In this document: positions 1 through 8,965 of the stretch, in pieces
Position numbering within the stretch: position 1 is the first letter of the stretch
How the letters are laid out: every line of letters starts with the position of its first letter
Source of the DNA: Nocardia jiangxiensis NBRC 101359
Lineage (GTDB): Bacteria > Actinomycetota > Actinomycetes > Mycobacteriales > Mycobacteriaceae
Assembly: GCF_000308615.1 (NCBI RefSeq)
Contig: NZ_BAGB01000076.1
Location: forward strand, 1 to 64,000
Direction: 5' to 3'
Length of the DNA stretch: 64,000 nucleotides
Position numbers and translations under genes: made by a program
Notes under the pieces: generated by a model
The model's database searches: none
Seen by the model: the letters and a program-made list of their open reading frames with translations, nothing else
Told to the model about the DNA's origin: nothing

Positions 1-769
1 CCCACAAGGCGCGAGCATTCGCGCTGTCGTCCAACCGAGGCTCGAGCAGCGTCACCGCATCCTGCGCCAAGCGATAAGCGTCCTCCTCGCGGCCGGTGGA
101 ACGCCACACGTTGCCCAACACCCAGGAGGCTGCCGCAAGTGATACAGGATCGTCGGCTACTTCGGCGGCTCCCATCGCGCGGTCAGCGGCGAGCCATAGC
201 AGCGGCGAGTCCGCAACCCAGGCAAGTACTTGCTCGGACAACACGTACGCGCCGACGAGCGCGGCAGCCGCAGTGCGCCGGTGTCGTCCTTCCGCCCTGC
301 GCATCGCGCGACGCCCATCGGTGATCAGCGACGGCAACATTGCGCCGGCATCCGCGCGTGGGTTCTCCGACTCGTGCCATACGCGCCACGCATGCTCGAC
401 ACGGGCCTGCAACTCGTCCCCGTCGACCAGCGGCGCGTTACCAGCCAGGTCGACGCCCTCGATGGCCTCACGTATGGCAGGTACGACAGGATGCCCTGCC
501 CGCCGGGCCACTCCGACCAAAAGTTCATGCTCCCCAGTGATTTCGGTGAGGTCGCGCACACCGAGCACCTGAGCGAGCTGCAGCAGCATGTCCAGCGGGG
601 GCGGATTCTGCAGACGCCCTTTTTCGACGTCTCGCAGCCAGTCCTCCGAGCGGCCGACGAGACCGGCGACGACAGCACGGGATTTGCCCGTCCGAGTGCG
701 AATGATCTGAATGCGCTCGCCGATAGTCCGCCCGGCGAGATCGCTCGAATTCGGCTGCGCCACAGCCAT
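1..769 (-). CDS. XRE-family regulator, C-terminally truncated by the window edge
   Basis: Read from the ATG at 769 leftward, 256 codons stay open to the window edge. Residues about 17-70 form a helix-turn-helix of the XRE type (GERIQIIRTRTGKSR followed by VGRSEDWLRDVEKGR). The rest is alanine-rich and helical, with repeated AxxAxxxLG patterns like the TPR-type sensor region of long actinobacterial XRE regulators. It probably binds DNA and senses a ligand or peptide; the target is unknown. It diverges from the small gene at 1040, and the spacer holds a strong palindrome that could be its operator. Confidence 0.85.
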   Translation of the reverse strand, partial: MAVAQPNSSDLAGRTIGERIQIIRTRTGKSRAVVAGLVGRSEDWLRDVEKGRLQNPPPLDMLLQLAQVLGVRDLTEITGEHELLVGVARRAGHPVVPAIREAIEGVDLAGNAPLVDGDELQARVEHAWRVWHESENPRADAGAMLPSLITDGRRAMRRAEGRHRRTAAAALVGAYVLSEQVLAWVADSPLLWLAADRAMGAAEVADDPVSLAAASWVLGNVWRSTGREEDAYRLAQDAVTLLEPRLDDSANARALW

Positions 770-887
770 CACCTTCTCCGCGGTCGAGTCTCTCCGCGGT
801 ACCCCCGGCCTGTCGGTCGGAGGCACTGAGCCGCCGCGAAGAGGTAGCACCAGAATACGGGCGCGAGAACGGGATTCGCCGCCATTT

Positions 888-914
888 GCAGGTGGGGAGA
901 ATCCCCCTACCTGC
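888..914. promoter_or_regulatory. palindrome in divergent spacer (candidate operator)
   Basis: Arms 888-898 and 902-914 are inverted repeats (GCAGGT outside, GGGGA inside) around a GAA centre, with a two-base asymmetry. It lies between the divergently transcribed XRE regulator and the gene at 1040, which favours an operator over a terminator. The rest of 770-1039 shows nothing I can name. Confidence 0.45.
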
Positions 915-1039
915 GTCGGTGGCGCTATTCCACCAGGCCGACCTGCGGTGCAGCCGGAGGCTGTAGTCAACGCTGCCGCCGGGTGGGAGGCAACCTCGGC
1001 GGCGGCGCTTTCCAACATGAACGGAGGGGCATTACCGGC

Positions 1040-1240
1040 ATGAAGAACAGCACAACTGCACGACACATCGCAATCGCCCGCCTGCGCATAGAGATTCGCG
1101 GCGGGAACGACGTACGCAGTACAGAACAGCTCGATGAGCTGCGGCCCTCTTACGAAGTGATCACCACGCGACCGGCGGCCACCTATACCCGCGGCCACTA
1201 TCAACGCCTCGGCGACGAGCCAGCGATCGACGCTGTCTGA
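1040..1240 (+). CDS. small hypothetical protein (66 aa), relative of the 2582 gene
   Basis: The ATG at 1040 follows a GGAGGGG ribosome site. The N-terminal part carries IAIARLRIEIRGGNDVR, which matches IAIPFLRIAIRRGNNIR in the protein starting at 2582, so the two are paralogues at different lengths. No signal peptide or membrane segment is seen. Function unknown. Confidence 0.6.
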   Translation: MKNSTTARHIAIARLRIEIRGGNDVRSTEQLDELRPSYEVITTRPAATYTRGHYQRLGDEPAIDAV

Positions 1241-1314
1241 AAACAAGGGAGAGAATGCTGCCACCGTGAGGGGCACCGCTACCGCAGTTCTGCTCGGCGT
1301 GGCCGTGCTGCGGA

Positions 1315-1764
1315 TCAGTCCCTCCTGTGGCGGAAACTGAGCAGGGATCCGAGGAGACCGCTCAGGGCATAGGCGGCCGCCCATACCGTGATGACGATGA
1401 GCACGACGAACAGCGGTAGCCAGCTGGTCTTGTGATGATCGACGCTCCACCACACTCCCGTGAACAGGATTGCGCTGACGAACAGCAGGATGTCGCGCAA
1501 ACCGGCGCGATAGGAGGCGGCTGCTCTGCGGAGCGGGCGGTATCGGTGAACGGTGGCGACCAGGTCGTCGATGCGGATATCGATGCTTCGCTGGAGTTCG
1601 GCTCGCCGCTCCACGTCCTGCGGAGACAGGCGGTCCAGTAGTTCCATATCCTGCTTGATCGCCTTGCGGACGTCGGGGCCCTTCAGATATCCCGCCGCGG
1701 CGCCGAGAGCCAATCCACCGGCGATGGGCGCCAGCCCCAGGGCAAGGTCAGCGACAGCGGGCAT
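1315..1764 (-). CDS. small membrane protein, unknown function
   Basis: 149 aa. A glycine/alanine-rich N-terminus (residues 5-25) is followed by a charged helical region with KQDMELLDRLSPQDVERR, then two clear hydrophobic segments near residues 90-105 and 115-140, ending in FRHRRD. The helical domain between membrane parts suggests a peripheral cytoplasmic region. I do not recognise a family. Confidence 0.65.
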   Translation of the reverse strand: MPAVADLALGLAPIAGGLALGAAAGYLKGPDVRKAIKQDMELLDRLSPQDVERRAELQRSIDIRIDDLVATVHRYRPLRRAAASYRAGLRDILLFVSAILFTGVWWSVDHHKTSWLPLFVVLIVITVWAAAYALSGLLGSLLSFRHRRD

Positions 1765-1973
1765 ACGTTGGCCTCCTCTCGACGCACTCGGTCATGCTGG
1801 ACGATATGTCTGCCACGCCGTGCGACGTGAGCGGCAAAAGTAACCGCGTTGGGCCCTACCCGACCCGACAGCACCCCCACCGAGCGGCCGGATCGGCACA
1901 GTTGGCCCGGAAATGATGCGCCGTCCCGGGACGGACGGCCGCACCTGTCCCGGGCACTGCGCAAACCGCCGAT

Positions 1974-2363
1974 TCAGAGCTCGTGATAGAAGCCCATGTT
2001 GACGCTACGAGGCGCGCTGCGATCCGAGATGGTGATCTCACCGTGCCCGCCCTTCGGCAGGGCCACCACCCCGCCCTGCTCCAGGGACTGGCCGAGGTTC
2101 CCCACGACTACCCGCACTTCGGAAGCGGGCGCGGGCTCCGAATCCGGTGCCCAGCTCACCTCCCAGGTCCCCTCGGGACCACACGCGAACTCCAGGTGAA
2201 CCGGGGAGACGAACACCCAGTCACCGGGCACGACGATCCGGCACACCGACTTGTCGCGCCCCACGCGCAACACGGCGCCCGCCTCGCTCGGGGCATCGGC
2301 CATCATCATGCCGCCCGTGGCGGCCTCCGACCCGGACACCGTCGCCATGGTCAGTTCGAGCAC
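1974..2363 (-). CDS. short FHA-like domain protein
   Basis: 129 aa from a GTG at 2363 preceded by GAGGAGGAATAG. The core LRVGRDKSVCRIVVPGD...VSPVHLEF fits the forkhead-associated fold: the GR after strand 1 and the S..H that contacts phosphothreonine. FHA proteins bind phosphothreonine peptides made by Ser/Thr kinases. It is a single small domain with no kinase nearby. An alternative start is the ATG at 2348. Confidence 0.65.
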   Translation of the reverse strand: MLELTMATVSGSEAATGGMMMADAPSEAGAVLRVGRDKSVCRIVVPGDWVFVSPVHLEFACGPEGTWEVSWAPDSEPAPASEVRVVVGNLGQSLEQGGVVALPKGGHGEITISDRSAPRSVNMGFYHEL

Positions 2364-2581
2364 CTATTCCTCCTCAAAAGTCCCTGCTCAACAACAAATT
2401 CGGTCCACAGTGCCGGATCGGGCTCGCCCGGCACCATCACGAAACTACCGGCCGAGAATCGAACCGTCCGGATCAATGACGAAAGACCCTTCCAGCAGAG
2501 CGGTATTCGTACGAAAGTCGATGCGAGAGGACGACCGAGTACGCACCATCCGTCACATCCGACAGAAGGCAGCGCACATCT

Positions 2582-2947
2582 ATGGAGATCGATATATATC
2601 CGGCGCAGAAGATCGCAATCCCCTTTCTGCGCATCGCGATTCGACGCGGGAACAACATACGCGACCTGTACGACGTCGGCGAGCGTCTCGGTTACAACGT
2701 CACAGATCTCGTCTACCTGGACGCCCGTGTCGAATTCCCGCTCACCACGATCGTGCGAGAACTGCACGCGAGGCCGGGTGCGGCGGCCATCGTCCCGAAC
2801 CTGCGGCACCTCGACGGCATAGACAGCGCCGTGCGCCTGATCGCGCAGGTCATCACCGTGGAAGGCGAACGCGTGCTCGAACGCGCGCGTCACCGGCTCC
2901 CCGGGGACCTCGGGGTCGAGCGCATGAACACGCTCATCACCGGCTGA
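2582..2947 (+). CDS. hypothetical protein (121 aa), paralogue of the 1040 gene
   Basis: Starts MEIDIYPAQKIAIP. The segment FLRIAIRRGNNIRDLYDVG is shared in outline with the 66-residue protein at 1040. The C-terminal half is alpha-helical and charged. A spacer sequence about 70 bases upstream recurs near 6054. Function unknown. Confidence 0.6.
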   Translation: MEIDIYPAQKIAIPFLRIAIRRGNNIRDLYDVGERLGYNVTDLVYLDARVEFPLTTIVRELHARPGAAAIVPNLRHLDGIDSAVRLIAQVITVEGERVLERARHRLPGDLGVERMNTLITG

Positions 2948-2963
2948 CTCGTATACTGTTCTC

Positions 2964-2997
2964 ATACAACGGATCTCTCATGAGAGATCCGTTGTAT
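2964..2997. terminator. perfect 34-bp palindrome between convergent genes
   Basis: Two 17-base arms (ATACAACGGATCTCTCA and its complement) abut with no loop. It sits between the ends of the 2582 gene and alkB, so a two-way terminator is the simplest reading. There is no T-run, and a perfect palindrome without a loop is also typical of a regulator operator. Confidence 0.5.
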
Positions 2998-3055
2998 AGT
3001 CTCGCCGCGGCACACTCGTCGACAGGTGCTCGACGCGATCGCCACGGCACTCCGC

Positions 3056-4174
3056 TCATCCCCGGGGTTTCACGTTCACCAACGTCATGTCCCCGTCGTA
3101 GTGGTCCAGGACCCGGTGGTCCATGACCGCGCGCCACAGCGGCGGGATGAAGGCGAGCACCATCATGGTCGCGTAGCCGTACGGCAGCTGCGGCGCCTGT
3201 TCGGGACTGCGCAGGGTCTGGTAGCGGCGGCCGGGGTTGGCGTGATGGTCGCTGTGCCGCTGGAGATGGAACAGCAGGACGTTCGTGACGAGGCGGTCGC
3301 TGTTCCAACTGTCGCGTGACGAGCATCGCTCGTAGCGGCCGTCCGCCCGGCGCGCGCGCTTCAGGCCGTAGTGCTCCAGGTAGTTCACCGTCTCGAGCAA
3401 TCCGAAGCCGATCACGGCCTGCAACGCCAGGAACGGGATGATGGTGTAGCCGAAGACCAGGATCATCGCGCCGAACAGCACGGCGGTCAACGACCACGCC
3501 TGCAACAGATTGTTCTCCCGGCTGAACCATCGTTTTCCCTTACGGGACAGACGTTCCCGTTCCAAGGACAGCGCCGATCGAAAGCCACCGAAGATGCTGC
3601 GCGGCAGGAAACCCCACAGCGACTCACCGAAGCGGGCGCTCGCCGGATCCTCGGGCGTGGCGACGCGGACGTGGTGGCCGCGGTTGTGTTCGACGTAGAA
3701 GTGCCCGTATCCGGATTGTGCCAGTGCGATCTTCGCCAGGCGCCGTTCGAGATGTTCGGCTCGATGGCCGAGCTCGTGGGCCGTATTTATCCCGATGCCG
3801 GATACGATCCCCACCGTCACGGTCAACCCCAGTTTGTCGATGAGAGTCAACTCGGGGCTGGACCACATATAACCTGCGACGGCCAGGCCGGCGAACTGTA
3901 TCGGCAGGAAAAGGTAAGTGCACCAACGATAGTAATGATCGTCGGACAACACCTCGTAGTCCTGCTCGCTCATGTTGCCGCTGTCGCGCCCCACGGCGAT
4001 GTCCAGCAGCGGTATCAGCACCAGCACGAAGATCGGGCCGATCCACCAGAACAGTTCGAGTCCGGTGATCTGGACCAGTTGCGCCGGGAACAGTGCAGAT
4101 GCGGGCGCTACCGTACCGAGAACCCAGAGATAGCGCTTCCGATCGCGAACAGCGATGTTTTCCATATCCGTCAT
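3056..4174 (-). CDS. alkB: alkane 1-monooxygenase (AlkB)
   Basis: An integral-membrane di-iron hydroxylase that oxidises medium-chain n-alkanes to 1-alkanols, taking electrons from rubredoxin. The histidine boxes are all present: HELGH (133-137), EHNRGHH (162-168), LQRHSDHH (304-311), plus the AlkB signature NYLEHYG (264-270). Hydrophobic stretches occupy residues 25-65 and the region around 90-125. The chosen ATG at 4174 (MTDMENIAVRDR) gives 372 aa; the reading frame extends upstream to 4321, but that part is not AlkB-like. No rubredoxin or rubredoxin reductase gene follows, unlike many actinobacterial alkB operons. Confidence 0.93.
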   Translation of the reverse strand: MTDMENIAVRDRKRYLWVLGTVAPASALFPAQLVQITGLELFWWIGPIFVLVLIPLLDIAVGRDSGNMSEQDYEVLSDDHYYRWCTYLFLPIQFAGLAVAGYMWSSPELTLIDKLGLTVTVGIVSGIGINTAHELGHRAEHLERRLAKIALAQSGYGHFYVEHNRGHHVRVATPEDPASARFGESLWGFLPRSIFGGFRSALSLERERLSRKGKRWFSRENNLLQAWSLTAVLFGAMILVFGYTIIPFLALQAVIGFGLLETVNYLEHYGLKRARRADGRYERCSSRDSWNSDRLVTNVLLFHLQRHSDHHANPGRRYQTLRSPEQAPQLPYGYATMMVLAFIPPLWRAVMDHRVLDHYDGDMTLVNVKPRG

Positions 4175-4380
4175 AACCGTCTCGCCCCACCAAGCCCGAT
4201 AAACGATCATTCGAAGGCATGTCCGACAACAGGAGTAACTCGCCGACTCTCCCACGGTAGCGGCCCTGCTGTCGCGTGCCAACGAAAAATTGAAAACACC
4301 TGAATGACCAGGCATTCGCACTTTATGATCGGAAATTAATGCACCACGAAGGAAGGACTTTTTCCTCTAGACACACGGCC

Positions 4381-4417
4381 GGGTCGGACCAGGGCAATTA
4401 TGCCCGTGGGCCGACCC
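4381..4417 (-). terminator. stem-loop after the lipase gene
   Basis: Outer arms GGGTCGG/CCGACCC and inner arms GGGC/GCCC form a nested hairpin about 85 bases past the lipase stop codon. No clear T-run follows. The remainder of 4175-4502 shows no gene. Confidence 0.55.
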
Positions 4418-4502
4418 GTTACCGGCGTTATTCGTTCGAACCGACAGCCCGGCTATCCGGACCGGGATATCGACATGCCGAAATCGATCGTTTCTCCGGC
4501 GC

Positions 4503-5789
4503 CTACGGCAGCGCCCCGCAATTCACCGGAGCGGGCACATTGGCCAGGCGATCGGTGATCCACTGCTGCGAATCGACCGCGGAGGGGAAGAAGGCCAGGT
4601 CGTGTGTGCCGACGATGCCGGACATCGGCGGCAGCGACCCGTCGACCTGGAATTGCACGGGCGTGCCGTGACCACACCAGCTCGCGGCCAGGGTACGGAT
4701 GAGCGGATACGGCATCGCATCATCGTTCCGGGCCGCGTAGACGCGCACCGGTACCGACGGGGCCAGGCCGCCGAGCCGCTGCTCGTCGAACGCCCTCTTC
4801 AACACCGGGGTGCGATCGATCACGGCCGTTATCGGTTGTCCACTGTTTGTCCACCGGGACGTGTTCTGCGGCTGCACGAAACTGCTGCCGAGACCACCGC
4901 CGCATTTGCCGACCGAATCGTGCAGGATCCCTTTACCGGTATTGTTCAGCGCGGCATCGAGCACCGGGCGGGTGTCCGGGTAATCGGCGGCGATACCGTT
5001 CAGGATCCACGCGATGGCCGGTGCGACGCCGGGACGCCCGTCGTTGCGGGCGATGTAGAACTCGGGATCCACCAGGGGCGCACCGATATACGCCCCGCGC
5101 ACATTCAGGTCGGGGGCGTACTTCGGCTGCAGTTCGGCCGCCGCGCCGGCGCCCATACCGCCCTGGGAGTAGCCGTAGAGCATGACCGGCGAGCGGGGAT
5201 TCAAGCCGCTGCCGGGCAACCGCAACGCGGCGCGCGCGGAGTCCAGCACCGCGTACCCCTGCGTCCTGCGGTTCAGGAAATCGTGGACTCCGGGCACGCC
5301 CAGGTCGTGGTAATCGGTGATCACCACGCTCATGCCGCGCGCCAGCATTTGATAGATCGGGGCGAGGTCGTATTCGACGATCGCGTCGGCAGGCGGCTGG
5401 AACCGCACACCCTGCGACAACATCGCCGAAGGCGCGCACTGATCGCTCTGCCCCTGAGTGCCACCGGCGTATGCGATCAGCGGACGTTGCCCGGGACCGG
5501 TCCACGGCTGCAGCGGCTCCAGATACGTTCCCACCACCGAGGTCGGCGAGCTGTTGGTAGTACTGCTGGCGTACGTCATGCGTGTCGATCTCGCCGGAAC
5601 GGCGCCCGGCATTCCGGGCACCGAGAAATCCACCTGCGACGTGTCGGCCCGGATGATGGATCCCAGAGCTCCTCGGGACTGTGGCGCCGTCGGCTTCGAC
5701 CATGCCTGTGGCGTGGCGATCGCCGCACCTCCGGCCACGATGAGGGTTCCTGTCAACGCTGCGACCCAGGCGCGTTTCCCGCTCCTCAT
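4503..5789 (-). CDS. secreted lipase of the LIP family
   Basis: 428 aa. An N-terminal signal peptide (MRSGKRAWVAALTGTLIVAG and a cut near ATPQAWS) sends it out of the cell. The alpha/beta-hydrolase triad is visible: Ser208 in GYSQGG, an Asp at about 356-357 in ARNDDAMPY, and His396 in GTHDLAF. The long cap region and overall length match the secretory lipase family (PF03583), common in Nocardia and mycobacteria. It probably releases fatty acids from acylglycerols or other esters; the true substrate is not readable. Confidence 0.9.
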   Translation of the reverse strand: MRSGKRAWVAALTGTLIVAGGAAIATPQAWSKPTAPQSRGALGSIIRADTSQVDFSVPGMPGAVPARSTRMTYASSTTNSSPTSVVGTYLEPLQPWTGPGQRPLIAYAGGTQGQSDQCAPSAMLSQGVRFQPPADAIVEYDLAPIYQMLARGMSVVITDYHDLGVPGVHDFLNRRTQGYAVLDSARAALRLPGSGLNPRSPVMLYGYSQGGMGAGAAAELQPKYAPDLNVRGAYIGAPLVDPEFYIARNDGRPGVAPAIAWILNGIAADYPDTRPVLDAALNNTGKGILHDSVGKCGGGLGSSFVQPQNTSRWTNSGQPITAVIDRTPVLKRAFDEQRLGGLAPSVPVRVYAARNDDAMPYPLIRTLAASWCGHGTPVQFQVDGSLPPMSGIVGTHDLAFFPSAVDSQQWITDRLANVPAPVNCGALP

Positions 5790-6206
5790 ATTCGATCCTT
5801 TCTGCGATTGGGTGATACCAGAGCAACTGGATCCGGATCATCGGATACCGAATCCGTGTTCGAGCGCAGAACCGGTCGTACATACAATTCGTGGTGCCGT
5901 GGGCATAGCTTAGGACATCCCCGGAGCGCAGCTGAGCCAGATCGCCGGTCGGATCGGACAATCGATCGAATTCCGCCGGGAGGACGCCATTACTGTTTCG
6001 CGTGACCGGCGAAACCATGTGAAAGACCGCGAATTATGCCCGTGGCGACGGCGAAAGGCCCTTCGAAGCACCACCGTGCGTACGAAAGTCGATACGGGAG
6101 AATCAAAACGAGGAGTCGGGTGAATCCCGCGCGGTCGCGCGATGGCGAACCGCGGCGGATTGCGCTACCCGGCCGGGCGCTGACGCACCGGCCGGGGCGA
6201 CACGCG

Positions 6207-6527
6207 CTACTTGATGCAGTCGGTGAGGATCTTCTGGGTGGCGGATTTGGCCTTGGCGGCGTCGTCCTTGCTCAGGCCCATGGTGGCGGAGTCGAGTTTG
6301 TTGGTATCGGTGCCGGGCTTGGTCATCAGGCGCAGTCCGTCCTGCGAGATGCCTTCGCCGACATAGATCTTCGCGGCGCAGTCGGCCAGCTTGGGGTCGT
6401 TCAGACCGCTGCTCTGCAACGCCTTGGACAGATCCGCCTGGGTGACCTCGGGCTGGGCGTTGCTCGAGCCACAGCCCGCCAGCAGGGGCACAGCGACCAA
6501 CGCGGCGGCGATCAGCGTAATCCTCAA
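6207..6527 (-). CDS. small secreted lipoprotein
   Basis: About 106 aa from a TTG at 6527, chosen because GAGGAAATCAG precedes it and because it places a signal peptide at the N-terminus. The lipobox LLAGC gives an acylated cysteine. Two further cysteines in the mature part (LADCAAKI and LTDCIK) probably form a disulfide. Size and layout resemble mycobacterial small lipoproteins of unknown role. The 5790-6206 spacer beyond its stop holds only the repeat noted at 6054. Confidence 0.75.
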   Translation of the reverse strand: MRITLIAAALVAVPLLAGCGSSNAQPEVTQADLSKALQSSGLNDPKLADCAAKIYVGEGISQDGLRLMTKPGTDTNKLDSATMGLSKDDAAKAKSATQKILTDCIK

Positions 6528-6646
6528 CTGATTTCCTCGATTCTCGTCAAATACGGCTACGGCGGCGACACACAACCGCCGTGGTGATACTGCCGCATCC
6601 CACGGCTCCAGGACAGTCGGAGGTGACAATCCACAATCCGCCGGCG

Positions 6647-6943
6647 CTACAGATCCATCGCGGCACGCAGCGCGGTATCGAGTCGCTCCAGGGTGTCGTC
6701 CTGGACGGCGTCTATGCGTTCGGCCAGCCAACCTCGATAGATGCGGCCCAGATTGCCCGCGTGCACCCAGCCGTGGCCGGGAATCGACACGGCCAGGATG
6801 TCCTGCGGATCCTCGTCGAGCAGTTCGGCGGCGATCAGCCAGGGGCGCGGCGACTCGTTGATGCCGTCACTCGAGATCAGGACGACGTTGCGACGCCGAG
6901 GCAAACCGTGCGGGTTGTAGATCCACAGTTCACCCTTGCGCAC
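6647..6943 (-). CDS. MazF/PemK-like toxin of a type II toxin-antitoxin pair
   Basis: 98 aa. MRKGELWIYNP at the start and RNVVLISSDGIN fit the small barrel fold of MazF/PemK endoribonucleases. Its start overlaps the end of the antitoxin gene by 14 bases, the usual coupling. Sequence conservation is weak, so family membership is inferred from length, N-terminus and neighbour. The expected activity is cleavage of mRNA. Confidence 0.7.
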   Translation of the reverse strand: MRKGELWIYNPHGLPRRRNVVLISSDGINESPRPWLIAAELLDEDPQDILAVSIPGHGWVHAGNLGRIYRGWLAERIDAVQDDTLERLDTALRAAMDL

Positions 6944-7163
6944 GCATCAACTCCTCGGCGGCCGCGAGTTCGGCCTCCTCGGCGGCCGCGGCGGCCGCCG
7001 GATCGGGCACCGGAGCACAACCGGTGCGCACCGCTTCGCGCCGGGCGGCACGGGATATCCACGCGGACGGGGACATTCCCGCACGCTCCGCGGCCTGCTC
7101 GGCGAACGACCAGGCCGCCGCATCGAGTGACAACGTCACCTTACGGGTAGCCATACCATTCAT
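6930..7163 (-). CDS. ribbon-helix-helix antitoxin
   Basis: 77 aa from the ATG at 7163 (MNGMATRKVTLSLD). Residues 5-48 give the RHH pattern: a strand (KVTLSLD), a helix (AAWSFAEQAAERAG), then SPSAWISRAARREA. The alanine/glutamate-rich tail would wrap the toxin. It probably represses its own promoter in the short spacer before the divergent gene at 7223. Confidence 0.72.
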   Translation of the reverse strand: MNGMATRKVTLSLDAAAWSFAEQAAERAGMSPSAWISRAARREAVRTGCAPVPDPAAAAAAEEAELAAAEELMRAQG

Positions 7164-7222
7164 CGTACCGCCGAAACGCACGAAACGAACACTGTTGGCA
7201 TGACGCCAACCGTTGCTACCCT

Positions 7223-8014
7223 GTGCGCGTGTTGAATCACCACCGCGTCGGCAGCGGGGAGCCTCTGGTCCTGGTCCACGGCGTCGGCAGCCACTGGCAG
7301 GTGTGGGAGCCGGTGATCGACCGGCTGGCACGATCCTTCGAGGTCTACGCGGTGGATCTGCCCGGATTCGGCGAATCCGAACCGCTGGCGCACACCACCG
7401 TCGACATGCTCACCGACGCGCTGGCCGCCTTCCTCACCGAGAACGGCCTGGACACACCGCATCTGGCGGGCAATTCCATGGGCGGGCTGATCGTGCTGAA
7501 CCTGGCCGCCCGCGGTCTGGCCCGTTCGGTGACCGCCTTCTCGCCGATCGGATTCTGGGCCACCGCCGGACGCGTCTGGTGTCAGCAGTCCCTCGGACAG
7601 TCCGCGACGCTCGGCCGGATGCTGCGGCCCGCACTGCCCTCGATCCTGGGCACGCCCGCCGGACGCGCCGCATTCCTGAGCCTGGTCTTCGGCAAGGCGT
7701 GGGCCGTGCGCGGCGACGTCGCACTCGCCACCGCCCTCGGCGCGATCGACTCCCCCGGATTCGCCCCCGCGCTGGCCTCCTTCGACCACGCCCGCCTGCA
7801 GGACTCCGGACGCCTGGCGCGGATCCCGGTCACCATCGCGTGGGGTAATCGCGACGTCCTGCTCACCTACGCCACCCAGAGCCGGCGCGCCCGCGTACGG
7901 CTGCCCGAGGCGCGGCACCTCACCCTGCCCGGCAGCGGCCACACCCCGTTCTACGACGATCCCGATCGCTGCGCGCAGGTCATCCTCGAGCAACTCGCCG
8001 CGGCGGACCGATGA
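7223..8014 (+). CDS. alpha/beta-fold hydrolase
   Basis: 263 aa from GTG at 7223 (a second GTG at 7229 is possible). LVLVHGVGSHWQVWEP gives the oxyanion loop, Ser85 sits in the nucleophile elbow GNSMGG, an Asp in WGNRDVLL, and the His in GSGHTPF. This is a complete triad of an esterase or C-C bond hydrolase. The stop overlaps the crotonase start by four bases (ATGA), so the two are co-translated and probably act in one acyl or ester catabolic step. Confidence 0.85.
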   Translation: MRVLNHHRVGSGEPLVLVHGVGSHWQVWEPVIDRLARSFEVYAVDLPGFGESEPLAHTTVDMLTDALAAFLTENGLDTPHLAGNSMGGLIVLNLAARGLARSVTAFSPIGFWATAGRVWCQQSLGQSATLGRMLRPALPSILGTPAGRAAFLSLVFGKAWAVRGDVALATALGAIDSPGFAPALASFDHARLQDSGRLARIPVTIAWGNRDVLLTYATQSRRARVRLPEARHLTLPGSGHTPFYDDPDRCAQVILEQLAAADR

Positions 8015-8754
8015 ACCCGGTAGCGCTGACCATCGACGGGAACCGCGCCGAGGTCGCCCTGGACCGTCCCGACAAACACAACGGTCTCACCATCGAGATG
8101 CTGCGCGAACTCACCCGCGTGGCGCGATTCATCCAGAACCGCAAGGATATTCGCACGGTAATCCTGCGCGGAAACGGTCCGAGTTTCTCCAGCGGCCTGG
8201 ATATCGCGGGGACGATGGGCAATCCACTGGGCGTGGCGCGCAATTTCCTGCCGAATCCGTTGCGCGGCACCAATTCTTTCCAGGAAGCCTGCTGGGCGTG
8301 GCGACGACTGCCGCAACCGGTCGTCGCGGCCGTGCACGGGCATTGTTACGGCGGCGGTCTGCAACTCGCATTGGCGGCCGACTTCCGTTTCGCCACACCG
8401 GATTCGGATTTCTCGGTGATGGAAGTGCGGCACGGCCTGATTCCGGATATGACCGGCGCGGCGACGTTGTCGCGGCTGATCGGCCTGGACAAAGCGCTGC
8501 TGCTGACCATGACCGCCGATCGGGTGGACGCCGCGCACGCCGCACGGATCGGCCTGATCACCGAGGTCAGCGAGGATCCGATCGGCACCGCGCAGCAACT
8601 GACCGAGCGGATCGCCGAACGTTCACCACACGCGGTCGCCGCCGCCAAACGATTGTTCGACCGGACCTGGCACGCGTCGGCCCGGCGCGCTTTCGGCATC
8701 GAACGCGCGACTCAGCTGCCTCTGATACTTCGCCAAGCACGTTTTCGCAGGTAA
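8011..8754 (+). CDS. enoyl-CoA hydratase/isomerase family protein
   Basis: 247 aa crotonase. The oxyanion-hole motifs SFSSGLDI and HGHCYGGGLQLALAADFR are present. The usual first catalytic glutamate (GGGxEL) is glutamine here, while a glutamate remains in SVMEVRHGLIPDMTG. This pattern occurs in crotonases that are not classical hydratases, so isomerase or another acyl-CoA chemistry is as likely. Coupled to the hydrolase upstream. Confidence 0.87.
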   Translation: MNPVALTIDGNRAEVALDRPDKHNGLTIEMLRELTRVARFIQNRKDIRTVILRGNGPSFSSGLDIAGTMGNPLGVARNFLPNPLRGTNSFQEACWAWRRLPQPVVAAVHGHCYGGGLQLALAADFRFATPDSDFSVMEVRHGLIPDMTGAATLSRLIGLDKALLLTMTADRVDAAHAARIGLITEVSEDPIGTAQQLTERIAERSPHAVAAAKRLFDRTWHASARRAFGIERATQLPLILRQARFRR

Positions 8755-8757
8755 TCT

Positions 8758-8774
8758 GCGTACCGGCTGTACGC
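8758..8774. terminator. short hairpin after the crotonase gene
   Basis: GCGTAC and GTACGC flank a five-base loop four bases past the stop codon. Weak, no T-run; it could also be an operator for the next gene. The rest of the spacer to 8965 shows only a GGAAGG ribosome site before the TTG start. Confidence 0.4.
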
Positions 8775-8965
8775 TACGAAGCCGGTGGCCATTCACACCG
8801 GTCGATATCTGCAGTACCCCCGTCACCGGGGTAGCTAAACCCGTGCCGAATGTGCGCAGTTTGTATTTCACATTTTGCCAACCAGTCGATGATCGTGTGT
8901 GGCCGCCCTGAGTCTTCACCGGTATCGGCCGCCCGACTCGACACGACTCGGGAAGGCCGACAACG

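Noticed and set aside
4602..6005. Long plus-strand open frame opposite the lipase
   Set aside because: Shadow of the secreted lipase; composition is arginine-rich with no domain.
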